This document shows positions 7,787 to 16,244 of a stretch of DNA of 43,631 nucleotides, piece by piece. The notes under the pieces were generated by a model. The model was not told the origin of the DNA. It made no database searches and was given only the letters and a program-made list of their open reading frames with translations. Where the stretch lies: assembly GCA_964523415.1 (NCBI GenBank), contig CAZFZB010000009.1, positions 1 through 43,631 of the forward strand. The letters run 5' to 3'. Position 1 is the stretch's first letter. Each line of letters opens with the position of its first letter. Position numbers and translations under genes: made by a program. This DNA is from M0108 sp964523415. Lineage in GTDB: Bacteria > Pseudomonadota > Gammaproteobacteria > Chromatiales > Chromatiaceae.

Positions 7787-8677
7787 TTAGGCCTCAGCCA
7801 GGCACATCGCCAGGGAGGTTTCCCAATGTGGAAGGGCAAGCCCGAATGTTTCCAGGAGCTTGCCATTATCCAGGACGGAATAGGCGGGACGTTTGGCCGG
7901 CGAGGGATAATCAAGGGAGGGGATCGGCAACAGGCGGCACTCGGCGCCGCTGGCCTGTTGGATCGCCTTGGCGAAACCCCACCAACTCGTTTGGCCGCCT
8001 CCGGTGACTTGATAGACCCCAGACTGTCGCTCCAGATCAATATCACCGGTCAGGACCCGGTAGATAAGCTGGGCGCTGACCTCGGCTAGCAGGCGACTCC
8101 AGGTGGGAGCCCCGATTTGGTCATCCACCACCTTCAACTCCTCGCGCTCCCGCAACAGGCGTTGCATAGTAAGGAGAAAGTTCTGACCATAACGTCCATA
8201 GACCCAACTGGTGCGGAGGATCAAGGCCGGGGCGCCGGAATCGAGCAATTGATTCTCACCATCGAGTTTGGTTGCGCCATAGGAATTGAGAGGGCTGGGT
8301 TCGTCCTCCTCTCGGTAGGGCTGATCGGATTGTCCCGAGAAGACAAAATCAGTGGAGTAATGTAGGACCGGCACCCGGCGCTCAGCGAGCAGGCGTCCGA
8401 GCAGGCCAGGGGCATCACCATTGATACTCTGAGCCAACTCATATTCCGTCTCAGCCTTATCCACGGCCGTGTAGGCGGCGGCATTGATGACGATGTCTGG
8501 CTGGGTTTCCCGCAGGACCGAGGCAATCGACTCGGCGCTGGCCAGGTTCAGAGCCCGCTCCCAGCGGCCATTCAAGGTGGCACGCGTCAAGTTTCCCAGG
8601 GGGGCCAAGGTTCGCTGCAGCTCCCAACCGACCTGACCGTCGGCACCAATAAGCAGGATTTCAGGTCGCTTTTGCAT
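7787..8677 (-). CDS. rfbD: dTDP-4-dehydrorhamnose reductase
   Basis: Last step of dTDP-L-rhamnose synthesis: NAD(P)H-dependent reduction of dTDP-4-dehydro-L-rhamnose. The 296-aa product is a short-chain dehydrogenase/reductase of the extended type. It has the N-terminal nucleotide-binding motif GADGQVGWEL, then INAAAYTAVDKAE, the YSTDFVFSG segment and the catalytic YGATK (Tyr-x3-Lys). It is the last gene of rfbB-rfbA-rfbC-rfbD, starting 26 bp after the rfbC stop codon. A short inverted repeat (AGGGAC/GTCCCT) follows the stop codon on the minus strand and could help termination, but has only a broken T tract. Confidence 0.96.
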   Translation of the reverse strand: MQKRPEILLIGADGQVGWELQRTLAPLGNLTRATLNGRWERALNLASAESIASVLRETQPDIVINAAAYTAVDKAETEYELAQSINGDAPGLLGRLLAERRVPVLHYSTDFVFSGQSDQPYREEDEPSPLNSYGATKLDGENQLLDSGAPALILRTSWVYGRYGQNFLLTMQRLLREREELKVVDDQIGAPTWSRLLAEVSAQLIYRVLTGDIDLERQSGVYQVTGGGQTSWWGFAKAIQQASGAECRLLPIPSLDYPSPAKRPAYSVLDNGKLLETFGLALPHWETSLAMCLAEA

Positions 8678-8703
8678 AGTGGGTATCCAATCCAGAGTCC
8701 AGG

Positions 8704-9267
8704 TCAGGGGCCGGCGTAGGCCGGTAGGCGCTCGGTCGGGACAGCGGCGAGCGGTACGGCAGCCATATCCTTGGCGGAGAGGATGGGTTCCTCCCGTAGG
8801 GGCCAGAGGATGCCAATCGCAGGGTCGTTCCAGGCTACCGACAGTTCGTTCTCGGGGTGGTAATAGTCACTGCACTTATAGCTGAAGAGGGCCTCATCGC
8901 CGGTGACATAGTATCCGTGTGCAAACCCGGGGGGAACCCAAAACTGGTGATGATTTTCCCCAGAGAGCAAGACTCCGACCCAGCGTCCAAACCAGGGCGA
9001 GCCCGGGCGCGTATCCACGGCCACATCGAAGACCTCGCCCCGCAGCACCTGCACCAGCTTCCCCTGGGCGTGGGGATGCTGGATATGAAGTCCCCGCAGG
9101 ACACCATGCCGGGAATAGGCCTGGTTATCTTGAACCAAGTCAGGGGGGATGCCAGCGGCGGCATAGACTTTTTGTCGCCAGCTTTCCAGGAAATAGCCCC
9201 TTTCATCACCAAAGACCTTAGGTTCGATGATCAGAACGCCAGGGATCTCGGTTGGTATGACCTTCAT
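8704..9267 (-). CDS. rfbC: dTDP-4-dehydrorhamnose 3,5-epimerase
   Basis: Cupin-type epimerase converting dTDP-4-dehydro-6-deoxyglucose to the rhamno form. The 187-aa length is normal. Visible family features are the N-terminal IPGVLIIEPKVFGDERGYFLES, VLRGLHIQHPHAQGKL (containing the catalytic His region), GEVFDVAVDTR, and WVPPGFAHGY. The ATG overlaps the rfbA stop codon in an ATGA arrangement, implying translational coupling. The product feeds directly into RfbD encoded next. Confidence 0.96.
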   Translation of the reverse strand: MKVIPTEIPGVLIIEPKVFGDERGYFLESWRQKVYAAAGIPPDLVQDNQAYSRHGVLRGLHIQHPHAQGKLVQVLRGEVFDVAVDTRPGSPWFGRWVGVLLSGENHHQFWVPPGFAHGYYVTGDEALFSYKCSDYYHPENELSVAWNDPAIGILWPLREEPILSAKDMAAVPLAAVPTERLPAYAGP

Positions 9268-10148
9268 GGCTCGGCGGAGCGCTCCAACAAGCCCAGAAGG
9301 TAATCACCGTAACCGCTTTTGGCCAGGGGAGCGGCGATGGCACGCAACTGGTCAGCATCAATCCAGCGTCTTTGCCAGGCTACCTCTTCTGGACAACAGA
9401 TCTTGAGCCCTTGGCGCTGCTCGATGGTCTCAATGAAATTACTGGCCTCCATGAGGGATTGGTGGGTGCCGGTGTCAAGCCAGGCAGTACCGCGGCCCAG
9501 TCGTTCCAGGAAAAGCTCGCCTTGGGCAAGATAGAGGTTATTGAGATCGGTGATCTCCAGTTCCCCCCGAGGGGAAGGCAGGAGATTGGCTGCCAGGTCG
9601 CAGACCTGTTCGTCATAGAAATAGAGACCGGTAACGGCATAATTGGATTTGGGGATGGCTGGCTTTTCCTCTAGAGAGAGGACCCGCCCATGGGGGTCAA
9701 GCTCGGCGACACCATAACGCTCAGGGTCCTTGACCCAATAGCCGAAAATGGAGGCGCCGCGTCCACGCAGATTTGCGGCGCGCATCTGCTGGACCAGACC
9801 ATGGCCATAAAAGATGTTGTCGCCCAGGATGAGGCAACTCGGGTCACCGGCAACGAAATCGGCGCCAATGATGAAGGCCTGGGCCAAGCCGCCGGGCTCG
9901 GGCTGGACGGCATACTGGATAGAGATGCCCCACTGGCTGCCTTCACCCAGCAGGTTCTGGAAGGCGTCGGCATCCCGAGGGGTGGTGATGACCAGGATTT
10001 CCCGAATCCCCGCCAGCATAAGGGTAGCGAGGGGATAATAAATCATGGGCTTGTCGTAGACCGGCAGCAATTGCTTGCTGATGGTGTGAGTCAGCGGATA
10101 GAGGCGGGTGCCGGAGCCTCCAGCGAGGATGATGCCCTTGCGATTCAT
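9264..10148 (-). CDS. rfbA: Glucose-1-phosphate thymidylyltransferase
   Basis: First step of dTDP-rhamnose synthesis: joins dTTP and glucose-1-phosphate. The 294-aa product begins MNRKGIILAGGSGTRLYPLT, the nucleotidyltransferase signature. It continues with SKQLLPVYDKPMIYYPL, the LGDNIFYG motif and SLEEKP, as expected for RfbA/RmlA. I start at the ATG at 10148, which has a GGAGGGG site just upstream and overlaps the rfbB stop codon by 4 nt. An upstream in-frame start at 10232 would add 28 residues inside rfbB and is unlikely. It is coupled to rfbB and rfbC by 4-nt overlaps on both sides. Confidence 0.97.
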   Translation of the reverse strand: MNRKGIILAGGSGTRLYPLTHTISKQLLPVYDKPMIYYPLATLMLAGIREILVITTPRDADAFQNLLGEGSQWGISIQYAVQPEPGGLAQAFIIGADFVAGDPSCLILGDNIFYGHGLVQQMRAANLRGRGASIFGYWVKDPERYGVAELDPHGRVLSLEEKPAIPKSNYAVTGLYFYDEQVCDLAANLLPSPRGELEITDLNNLYLAQGELFLERLGRGTAWLDTGTHQSLMEASNFIETIEQRQGLKICCPEEVAWQRRWIDADQLRAIAAPLAKSGYGDYLLGLLERSAEP

Positions 10149-11236
10149 GCCACCCCCTCCCCTCCCGGTTCCTGGCGGTCGATCGTTCCCAGGCGTTGGC
10201 CCCGGTAACTGCCATCCATTACCCGGCGACACCAGTTGGGGTTCTCCAAATACCAGATCAGGGTCTGGCGCAGGCCAGTTTCGAAGCGTTCCTGGGGCGC
10301 CCAGCCAAGCTCGTTCTTGAGCTTGGTAGCGTTGATGGCATAGCGCTGGTCATGGCCAGGTCGGTCGGTGACAAAGACCTTAAGCTGAGCATGGGGTCGG
10401 TGCATCGAGTTCGGCACCAATTCGTCGAGCAGGCCACAGAGGGTATCGACAACCTCCAAGTTGGCTCGCTCGCTATCGCCGCCCACGTTATAGACCTCGC
10501 CTGCCCGGCCAGCCTCCAAAACCCGCCAAATGGCCCGGCAATGATCCTCGACATAAAGCCAGTCCCGCACGTTGGAGCCATTACCATAGATAGGCAGCGG
10601 TTCCCCCGCCAAGGCCTTGAGCGCTACCAGGGGGATAAGTTTTTCCGGAAATTGGTAAGGACCATAGTTATTGGAGCAGTTTGTGGTCAGAACGGGTAAT
10701 CCATAGGTATGGAACCAGGCCCGCACCAGATGATCCGAGGCGGCCTTGGAGGCCGAATAGGGTGAATTGGGGGCGTAGGGCGTGGTTTCGACGAATCGTC
10801 CGGTGGGACCCAGGGAGCCATAAACCTCGTCGGTGGAAACGTGCAGGAAACGGAAGCCCTCCCGCCCCGCCTGGCCCAGACCCACCCAATAGCGACGCGA
10901 GCAGTCGAGCAGATTGAAGGTACCCACAACGTTAGTCTGGACGAAATCGACGGGGCCGTCGATGGAGCGATCCACGTGAGACTCAGCGGCAAAATTGACC
11001 ACGGCTTCCACGGCATAGTCCGCGAGTAACCGCCCCACCAGGTCACGGTCACAGATATCGCCCTGAACGAAAACATGGCGCGGGTTACCTGCCAGGGGAG
11101 CCAGGGTGTCCAGATTACCGGCATAGGTCAATTTGTCCAGATTGACGACCTGGACATCCGTCTCACGCAGCAGGAAATGGACAAAGTTACCCCCGATAAA
11201 ACCAGCGCCACCGGTAACCAGGATAGTCTTCTTCAC
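10145..11236 (-). CDS. rfbB: dTDP-glucose 4,6-dehydratase
   Basis: Second step of dTDP-rhamnose synthesis: an NAD-dependent extended short-chain dehydrogenase. The 363-aa product has the Rossmann motif TGGAGFIGGNF at the N-terminus, NFAAESHVDRSI, and the active-site STDEVYG. It also has the catalytic YSASKAASD (Tyr-x3-Lys) and TNCSNNYGPYQFPEKLIPL, which is typical of RfbB/RmlB. The start is GTG at 11236 with AGGA upstream, only 9 nt after the ssb stop codon, so it is probably read through from ssb. It is first of the four rfb genes. Confidence 0.97.
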   Translation of the reverse strand: MKKTILVTGGAGFIGGNFVHFLLRETDVQVVNLDKLTYAGNLDTLAPLAGNPRHVFVQGDICDRDLVGRLLADYAVEAVVNFAAESHVDRSIDGPVDFVQTNVVGTFNLLDCSRRYWVGLGQAGREGFRFLHVSTDEVYGSLGPTGRFVETTPYAPNSPYSASKAASDHLVRAWFHTYGLPVLTTNCSNNYGPYQFPEKLIPLVALKALAGEPLPIYGNGSNVRDWLYVEDHCRAIWRVLEAGRAGEVYNVGGDSERANLEVVDTLCGLLDELVPNSMHRPHAQLKVFVTDRPGHDQRYAINATKLKNELGWAPQERFETGLRQTLIWYLENPNWCRRVMDGSYRGQRLGTIDRQEPGGEGVA

Positions 11237-11245
11237 AGACTGGTC

Positions 11246-11761
11246 CTAAAAGGGGATGTCGTCATCGAAGTCCACGGAGGCATGGCCACCTGCACCAGAG
11301 CTACCGGTATTAGCCGCGGATCTGCCACCAAAACCATCGTTACCCCAATCGTCACCCCCGGTTTGGCGCGGCTGACCGCCACCCTGGCCGTCATATGGGG
11401 CGGAGCCTCCCCCTGGGGCACCTCGGTTGTCCAGCATCATCATCTGGTCCGCGATCACCTCCGTGGTATAGCGATCCTGGCCGTCCTGACCCTGCCATTT
11501 ATTGGTCCGCAACTGTCCCTCGATGTAAACCTTAGATCCCTTGCGCAGGTACTGTTGCGCAATCTCCCCCGTACGCCCGAAGAGGGTCACGCGATGCCAT
11601 TCGGTACGTTCCTGAGCCTCACCGCTGTTCTTGTCCTTCCAGGATTCGCTGGTGGCAAGCCGGAGCTTGGTTATTGCCATGTTACTGGGGGTATAACGAG
11701 TCTCCGGGTCGGCACCCAGGTTACCGATGAGAATGACCTTGTTGAGCGTTCCTTTGGACAT
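11246..11761 (-). CDS. ssb: Single-stranded DNA-binding protein
   Basis: SSB coats single-stranded DNA in replication, recombination and repair. In the 171-aa product the OB-fold domain occupies about residues 1-110 (NKVILIGNLGADPETRYTP; WHRVTLFGRTGEIAQQYLRKGSKVYIEGQL). A glycine-rich flexible linker follows, and the acidic tail DFDDDIPF is present, which recruits partner proteins. The ATG is preceded by GAGGA at good spacing. ssb near uvrA is an old gammaproteobacterial arrangement. Here an MFS gene lies between them and rfbB follows after 9 nt, which is unusual. Confidence 0.98.
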   Translation of the reverse strand: MSKGTLNKVILIGNLGADPETRYTPSNMAITKLRLATSESWKDKNSGEAQERTEWHRVTLFGRTGEIAQQYLRKGSKVYIEGQLRTNKWQGQDGQDRYTTEVIADQMMMLDNRGAPGGGSAPYDGQGGGQPRQTGGDDWGNDGFGGRSAANTGSSGAGGHASVDFDDDIPF

Positions 11762-11872
11762 GGATTCCTCGTGCCACTACAGGCATTGATGGCCCCCTCG
11801 CGGGGCAATATTGGCAAATTGTTATTGGTTGGTTTCTGGCCAGTTCCGGTGGACAGGTCCAGCGCGAACAGC

Positions 11873-13249
11873 CTAGGTCTCCGCTGCAAATTCTTGTAAT
11901 CTTGCCCAATCGATTCGCCGCTTGTCCAGTTTAAGGTATGCGACGCCCTCCTCGCTGACAATCAGGGCCTCCTCGACACCCGGGATACCGAGCAGTTGGT
12001 CCCTGAGCCTGGGATCAGCGGTGCGAGTCCCAATGCGGATCATGTGGGACACCACCTGCCGTGGGGGTTGCATGCGCCAGGCTACCAAGAGCCAGAGGGA
12101 AACCGCCAGGGCGCAAAAGATGAGCACGGACCCTGGACCCAGATGTTGATGAATCCATCCGCCCACCACCCCGCCGAGAAAAGCCCCGCTAAATTGGGAG
12201 GTGGAATAGACCCCCATGGCCGTGCCTTTGGCACCGGCGGGGGCAACCTTGGAGATCATGGAAGGCAGGACGGCCTCCAGCAGATTAAAGATGGTGATCA
12301 AAACCAGAAGCCAGAAGGCAATTGCCAGGATGCCATGGCCCAGGTAATTCAAGCCCAGCAGACCCAGGACCAGGGCCGCCAAGGTCCCGAGAAAGACTGG
12401 CTTCATGCGGCCCTTAGCCTCGGCCTGGATGATGAGAGGGATCATCGTGAGGATGGAGAGAGACAGAACCGGCAAATAGACCTGCCAGTGATCGGCCGGA
12501 GCCAATCCCTGATCACGCATGAAGAGGGGCAGCACCAGAAAGAGGGAGGTCATGGTCAGATGGAGGGTAAAGATGCCAAAATCCAGCCGGCGCAACTCGC
12601 CATTGACCAATACGCCTCGAAACTGGCTGGCTACGGGTTCGGCATCCCGATGCAGGCCGGAATGACTGGGGTTCGGCACCACCAATAGCAGAATCAAAAT
12701 GCCCATGAAGGCCAATGCGGCAATCAACCAGAAGAGACCTGGCAGCCCCCCCCAATGGGCGACAATCGGGCCCAGCACCAGGGCCAGGGCAAAGGAGAGG
12801 GCGATGCTGATGCCAATCCCCGCCATGGCGCGGGTGCGCACCTCCTCGCGGGTAAGGTCAGCAGCCAGTGCCATGATGGCAGCGGCAATGGCCCCGCTAC
12901 CTTGGAGCAGACGCCCGAGAATGACACTGTAAATATCGACCGCCATTGCCGCCACCACGCTGCCAAGAATGAAGAGAATCAGCCCACCCAGGATGACCGG
13001 TTTGCGGCCAATCCGGTCTGACAACATGCCAAAGGGAATCTGGAGGAGGGCCTGGGTCAGTCCATAGGCGCCAATGGCGAGACCGATCAGCAGGGGCGTT
13101 GCCCCGGGTACCCCGCGGGCCTGAATGGCAAATACTGGCAATATGAGGAACAGGCCGAGCATACGCAGGGCAAAAATGCCGGCCAAGCCCGCTGAGGCGC
13201 GCCGCTCGGCGGAGGTCATGGGGATGGAGGGAGGTCCTGAACGGCTCAT
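11873..13249 (-). CDS. YajR-like MFS transporter with C-terminal cytoplasmic domain
   Basis: A 458-aa major facilitator superfamily protein with about 12 hydrophobic segments up to roughly residue 390. The MFS loop signature GMLSDRIGRKPVI follows the second segment. The last 65 residues form a soluble domain (SHMIRIGTRTADPRLRDQLLGIPGVEEALIVSEEGVAYLKLD-like pattern) that resembles the ferredoxin-like YAM domain of E. coli YajR. Substrate is unknown; drug or metabolite export is a common guess for this group. Start is ATG at 13249; an internal ATG at 13219 is an alternative, and neither has a strong ribosome binding site. It is divergent from uvrA and 111 bp upstream of ssb. Confidence 0.85.
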   Translation of the reverse strand: MSRSGPPSIPMTSAERRASAGLAGIFALRMLGLFLILPVFAIQARGVPGATPLLIGLAIGAYGLTQALLQIPFGMLSDRIGRKPVILGGLILFILGSVVAAMAVDIYSVILGRLLQGSGAIAAAIMALAADLTREEVRTRAMAGIGISIALSFALALVLGPIVAHWGGLPGLFWLIAALAFMGILILLLVVPNPSHSGLHRDAEPVASQFRGVLVNGELRRLDFGIFTLHLTMTSLFLVLPLFMRDQGLAPADHWQVYLPVLSLSILTMIPLIIQAEAKGRMKPVFLGTLAALVLGLLGLNYLGHGILAIAFWLLVLITIFNLLEAVLPSMISKVAPAGAKGTAMGVYSTSQFSGAFLGGVVGGWIHQHLGPGSVLIFCALAVSLWLLVAWRMQPPRQVVSHMIRIGTRTADPRLRDQLLGIPGVEEALIVSEEGVAYLKLDKRRIDWARLQEFAAET

Positions 13250-13256
13250 ATCGGCT

Positions 13257-13286
13257 TTGCTTCAGCTTGGAATGGCTGAGCATAAT
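13257..13286 (+). promoter_or_regulatory. Candidate uvrA promoter
   Basis: TTGCTT (13257-13262) and CATAAT (13281-13286) are separated by 18 bp in the 66-bp gap between the divergent MFS gene and uvrA. Transcription would start about 25 bp before the uvrA ATG. I see no LexA-type CTG-N10-CAG box in the gap. Confidence 0.4.
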
Positions 13287-13315
13287 AGCAGTTTCGCCCC
13301 ACCTGGATTAGGCTC

Positions 13316-16141
13316 ATGGACTGCATCCGCATTCGCGGCGCCCGCACCCACAATCTCAAGAACATCGATCTGGAGCTGCCCCGTGATCGCCTGATCGTGG
13401 TTACCGGCCTCTCGGGGTCCGGTAAGTCCTCGCTGGCCTTTGACACCATTTACGCCGAGGGCCAGCGCCGCTATGTTGAATCCCTCTCGGCCTATGCCCG
13501 CCAGTTTCTGTCGGTCATGGAAAAGCCGGACCTGGACCAGATCGAGGGGCTGTCACCAGCCATCTCCATCGAGCAGAAGACCACCTCCCATAACCCCCGC
13601 AGCACCGTCGGCACCATCACCGAAATTTACGACTATCTGCGCCTGCTCTTCGCTCGGGTCGGTACCCCTCGCTGCCCCCACCACGGCGAGACGCTGGACG
13701 CCCAAACCATCAGCCAGATGGTGGATCAGGTGCTGGCCCTGCCGTTAGGGGACAAGCTCATGCTGCTGGCACCGGTGATTTCCGAGCGCAAGGGCGAGTA
13801 CCAGCGCCTCTTCGCCGAGCTTAACGCCCAGGGTTTCGTGCGTGCCCGTGTGGACGGAAACCTCTTCGAGCTGGACGAACCACCGGAATTGGACCTCAAG
13901 CGCAAGCACAGCATCGAGGTGGTGGTGGATCGCTTCCGCGTCCGCGAGGACCTGAGGCCCCGCCTGGCCGAGTCCCTGGAGACGGCCCTCAACCTGTCCA
14001 GTGGCATCGCCCGAGTGGCCTGGCTGGACGAGCCCGCCAAACCCGAACTCATCTTTTCGGCCCGTTACGCCTGCCCTATCTGTGGCTACAGCCTGCCGGA
14101 GCTGGAACCTCGCCTCTTCTCCTTCAACAACCCCGCAGGGGCCTGCCCAAGCTGTGACGGCCTGGGGGTGGAACAGTTCTTCGACGCCGCCAAGGTGGTG
14201 GTTCACCCGGAACTCAGTCTGGCCGGGGGCGCCGTGCGCGGTTGGGATCGGCGCAATGCCTACTATTTCCAAATGATCCGCGCCCTGGGAGAGCACTATG
14301 GTTTTGATGTCGAGGTTCCCTGGCTGGATCTGCCCGAGCAGGTTCGAAAGATCGTCCTCTACGGAAGTGGCAGAGATCGCATCAAGCTTAAGTTGCCGCA
14401 TGAACATGGCCCAGCCAAGGTGCGTCCCTTCGAGGGGATTCTGCGTAACCTGGAACGCCGCTACCGGGAGACGGATTCCATCACCCTGCGCGAGGAGCTG
14501 GCGCGCTACCTCTCCCACCAGGACTGTCCAAGCTGCAAGGGCACCCGTCTCAACGAGGCAGCTAGACATGTCTTCGTGGCTGAGCGTGGCCTGGCGGATA
14601 TCACCCGCCTGCCCGTCGGCGAGGCCCTGGGTTTCTTCGAGACCCTGAACCTGCCGGGCCAGCGTGGGGAGATCGGTGCCCGCATCATAAAGGAGGTCGC
14701 CCAGCGGCTGCACTTCCTAGCGGATGTTGGCCTGGACTATCTGACCCTGGAGCGCAGCGCTGAGACCCTGTCCGGGGGCGAGGCCCAACGCATTCGGCTC
14801 GCCAGTCAGATCGGCGCTGGCCTGGTGGGGGTCATGTATATTCTGGACGAGCCCTCCATAGGGCTGCACCAGCGCGACAATGCACGCTTGCTCCGAACCC
14901 TGAATCACCTGCGTGATATCGGCAATACCGTCATTGTGGTCGAACACGACGAGGAGGCCATCCGTGCCGCCGATCAGGTGGTGGACTTGGGTCCTGGGGC
15001 CGGCGAGCATGGCGGCGCGATCGTCGCCCAGGGCACCGCGGCGGAAATCGCCGCCTGCTCGAATTCCTTGACCGGGCGCTACCTCAGTGGCGATCTGCGT
15101 ATCGCCATTCCAACCCAGAGGCGGGTACCAGACCCGCACCACCAGCTCCGCCTTCTCGGTGCCAGAGGCCACAACCTGCGGGGGATCGACGTCGCCATCC
15201 CCGTGGGGACCCTGTGCTGTGTTACTGGCGTCTCGGGCTCCGGCAAATCCACCCTCATCAACGATACCCTCTATCCCCTTGCCGCCCGCCACCTCAACAA
15301 CTCCAACCTCCAGCCGGCGCCTCATGACAAGGTGGAAGGCCTTGAGTATTTCGACAAGGTGGTGGATATCGACCAGAGCCCTATCGGCCGCACGCCACGT
15401 TCCAACCCTGCCACCTACACGGGTCTCTTCAATTCAGTGCGGGAACTCTTCGCCAACGTGCCTGAGGCGCGCACCCGAGGCTACTCGGTCGGGCGCTTCA
15501 GTTTCAACGTCGCTGGCGGCCGCTGCGAGGCCTGCAAGGGTGATGGTCTCATCCGGGTAGAGATGCACTTCCTGCCCGACATCTATGTCCAATGCGACGT
15601 CTGCAAGGGCCGGCGCTACAACCGCGAGACCCTGGAGATACGTTACAAGGGGAAGACGATTGACGAGGTTCTGAACCTGACGGTGGAACAGGCCCTGGAG
15701 TTCTTCGCCCCGGTGCCGACCCTGGCACGCAAGCTCCAGACACTCATGGATGTCGGCCTCACCTATGTCCGGCTTGGTCAAAGCGCCACCACCCTGTCCG
15801 GCGGGGAGGCCCAACGGGTCAAGCTCAGCCGCGAGTTGTCCAAACGCGATACCGGCCGGACCCTTTACTTCCTGGATGAGCCAACCACGGGCCTGCATTT
15901 CCACGATGTCAAGCAACTGCTGGATGTCCTGCACCGGCTGCGCGACCATGGCAACACGGTGGTCGTCATCGAGCATAACCTGGACGTCATTAAGACAGCC
16001 GACTGGGTGATAGACCTGGGTCCAGAGGGCGGACATCGCGGCGGGGACATCATCGCCACCGGCACCCCCGAACAGGTGGCTCTCCATCCCACCTCCCATA
16101 CCGGGCGCTATCTCAAGCCCCTGCTGGAGCGGGGATGGTAA
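13316..16141 (+). CDS. uvrA: Excinuclease ABC subunit A
   Basis: Damage-recognition ATPase of nucleotide excision repair. The 941-aa product is full length and begins MDCIRIRGARTHNLKNIDLELPR. Two ABC ATPase halves are clear: Walker A GLSGSGKSSLAFDT near residue 31 and GVSGSGKSTLIND near residue 637. Signature motifs LSGGEAQRI and LSGGEAQRVKL are followed by ILDEPSIGLHQRD and FLDEPTTGLHFHD. Zinc sites CPICG...CPSCDG (about residue 252) and CEACKGDG...CDVCKGRRYN (about 736) are intact. It is divergent from the MFS/ssb genes. Nothing odd was seen. Confidence 0.98.
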   Translation: MDCIRIRGARTHNLKNIDLELPRDRLIVVTGLSGSGKSSLAFDTIYAEGQRRYVESLSAYARQFLSVMEKPDLDQIEGLSPAISIEQKTTSHNPRSTVGTITEIYDYLRLLFARVGTPRCPHHGETLDAQTISQMVDQVLALPLGDKLMLLAPVISERKGEYQRLFAELNAQGFVRARVDGNLFELDEPPELDLKRKHSIEVVVDRFRVREDLRPRLAESLETALNLSSGIARVAWLDEPAKPELIFSARYACPICGYSLPELEPRLFSFNNPAGACPSCDGLGVEQFFDAAKVVVHPELSLAGGAVRGWDRRNAYYFQMIRALGEHYGFDVEVPWLDLPEQVRKIVLYGSGRDRIKLKLPHEHGPAKVRPFEGILRNLERRYRETDSITLREELARYLSHQDCPSCKGTRLNEAARHVFVAERGLADITRLPVGEALGFFETLNLPGQRGEIGARIIKEVAQRLHFLADVGLDYLTLERSAETLSGGEAQRIRLASQIGAGLVGVMYILDEPSIGLHQRDNARLLRTLNHLRDIGNTVIVVEHDEEAIRAADQVVDLGPGAGEHGGAIVAQGTAAEIAACSNSLTGRYLSGDLRIAIPTQRRVPDPHHQLRLLGARGHNLRGIDVAIPVGTLCCVTGVSGSGKSTLINDTLYPLAARHLNNSNLQPAPHDKVEGLEYFDKVVDIDQSPIGRTPRSNPATYTGLFNSVRELFANVPEARTRGYSVGRFSFNVAGGRCEACKGDGLIRVEMHFLPDIYVQCDVCKGRRYNRETLEIRYKGKTIDEVLNLTVEQALEFFAPVPTLARKLQTLMDVGLTYVRLGQSATTLSGGEAQRVKLSRELSKRDTGRTLYFLDEPTTGLHFHDVKQLLDVLHRLRDHGNTVVVIEHNLDVIKTADWVIDLGPEGGHRGGDIIATGTPEQVALHPTSHTGRYLKPLLERGW

Positions 16142-16165
16142 ACTCGGTAGCGCCCTTCGGGACCC

Positions 16166-16179
16166 TTGATCTGGATCAA
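16166..16179 (+). promoter_or_regulatory. FNR/DNR-type operator upstream of nnrS
   Basis: TTGAT-CTGG-ATCAA is a perfect match to the FNR-family half-sites TTGAT-N4-ATCAA, extended by flanking bases to CTTGAT...ATCAAG. It lies between the uvrA stop codon and nnrS, centred about 72 bp before the nnrS start. If it sits at -41.5 (class II activation), transcription would start near 16214 with a -10 around 16201-16206 (TAGGCT). The regulator gene at 17457, right after nnrS, encodes a protein whose recognition helix fits this half-site. Confidence 0.8.
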
Positions 16180-16244
16180 GGTCAGCCATTCGCCGGGCCT
16201 TAGGCTGAAAGACCCAATTTATCCAAGATAGCGAGGGCTATACC

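Noticed and set aside
13745..14713. A 322-codon open frame antisense to uvrA
   Set aside because: Same reason: uvrA is complete with all motifs, and the antisense product is not protein-like.
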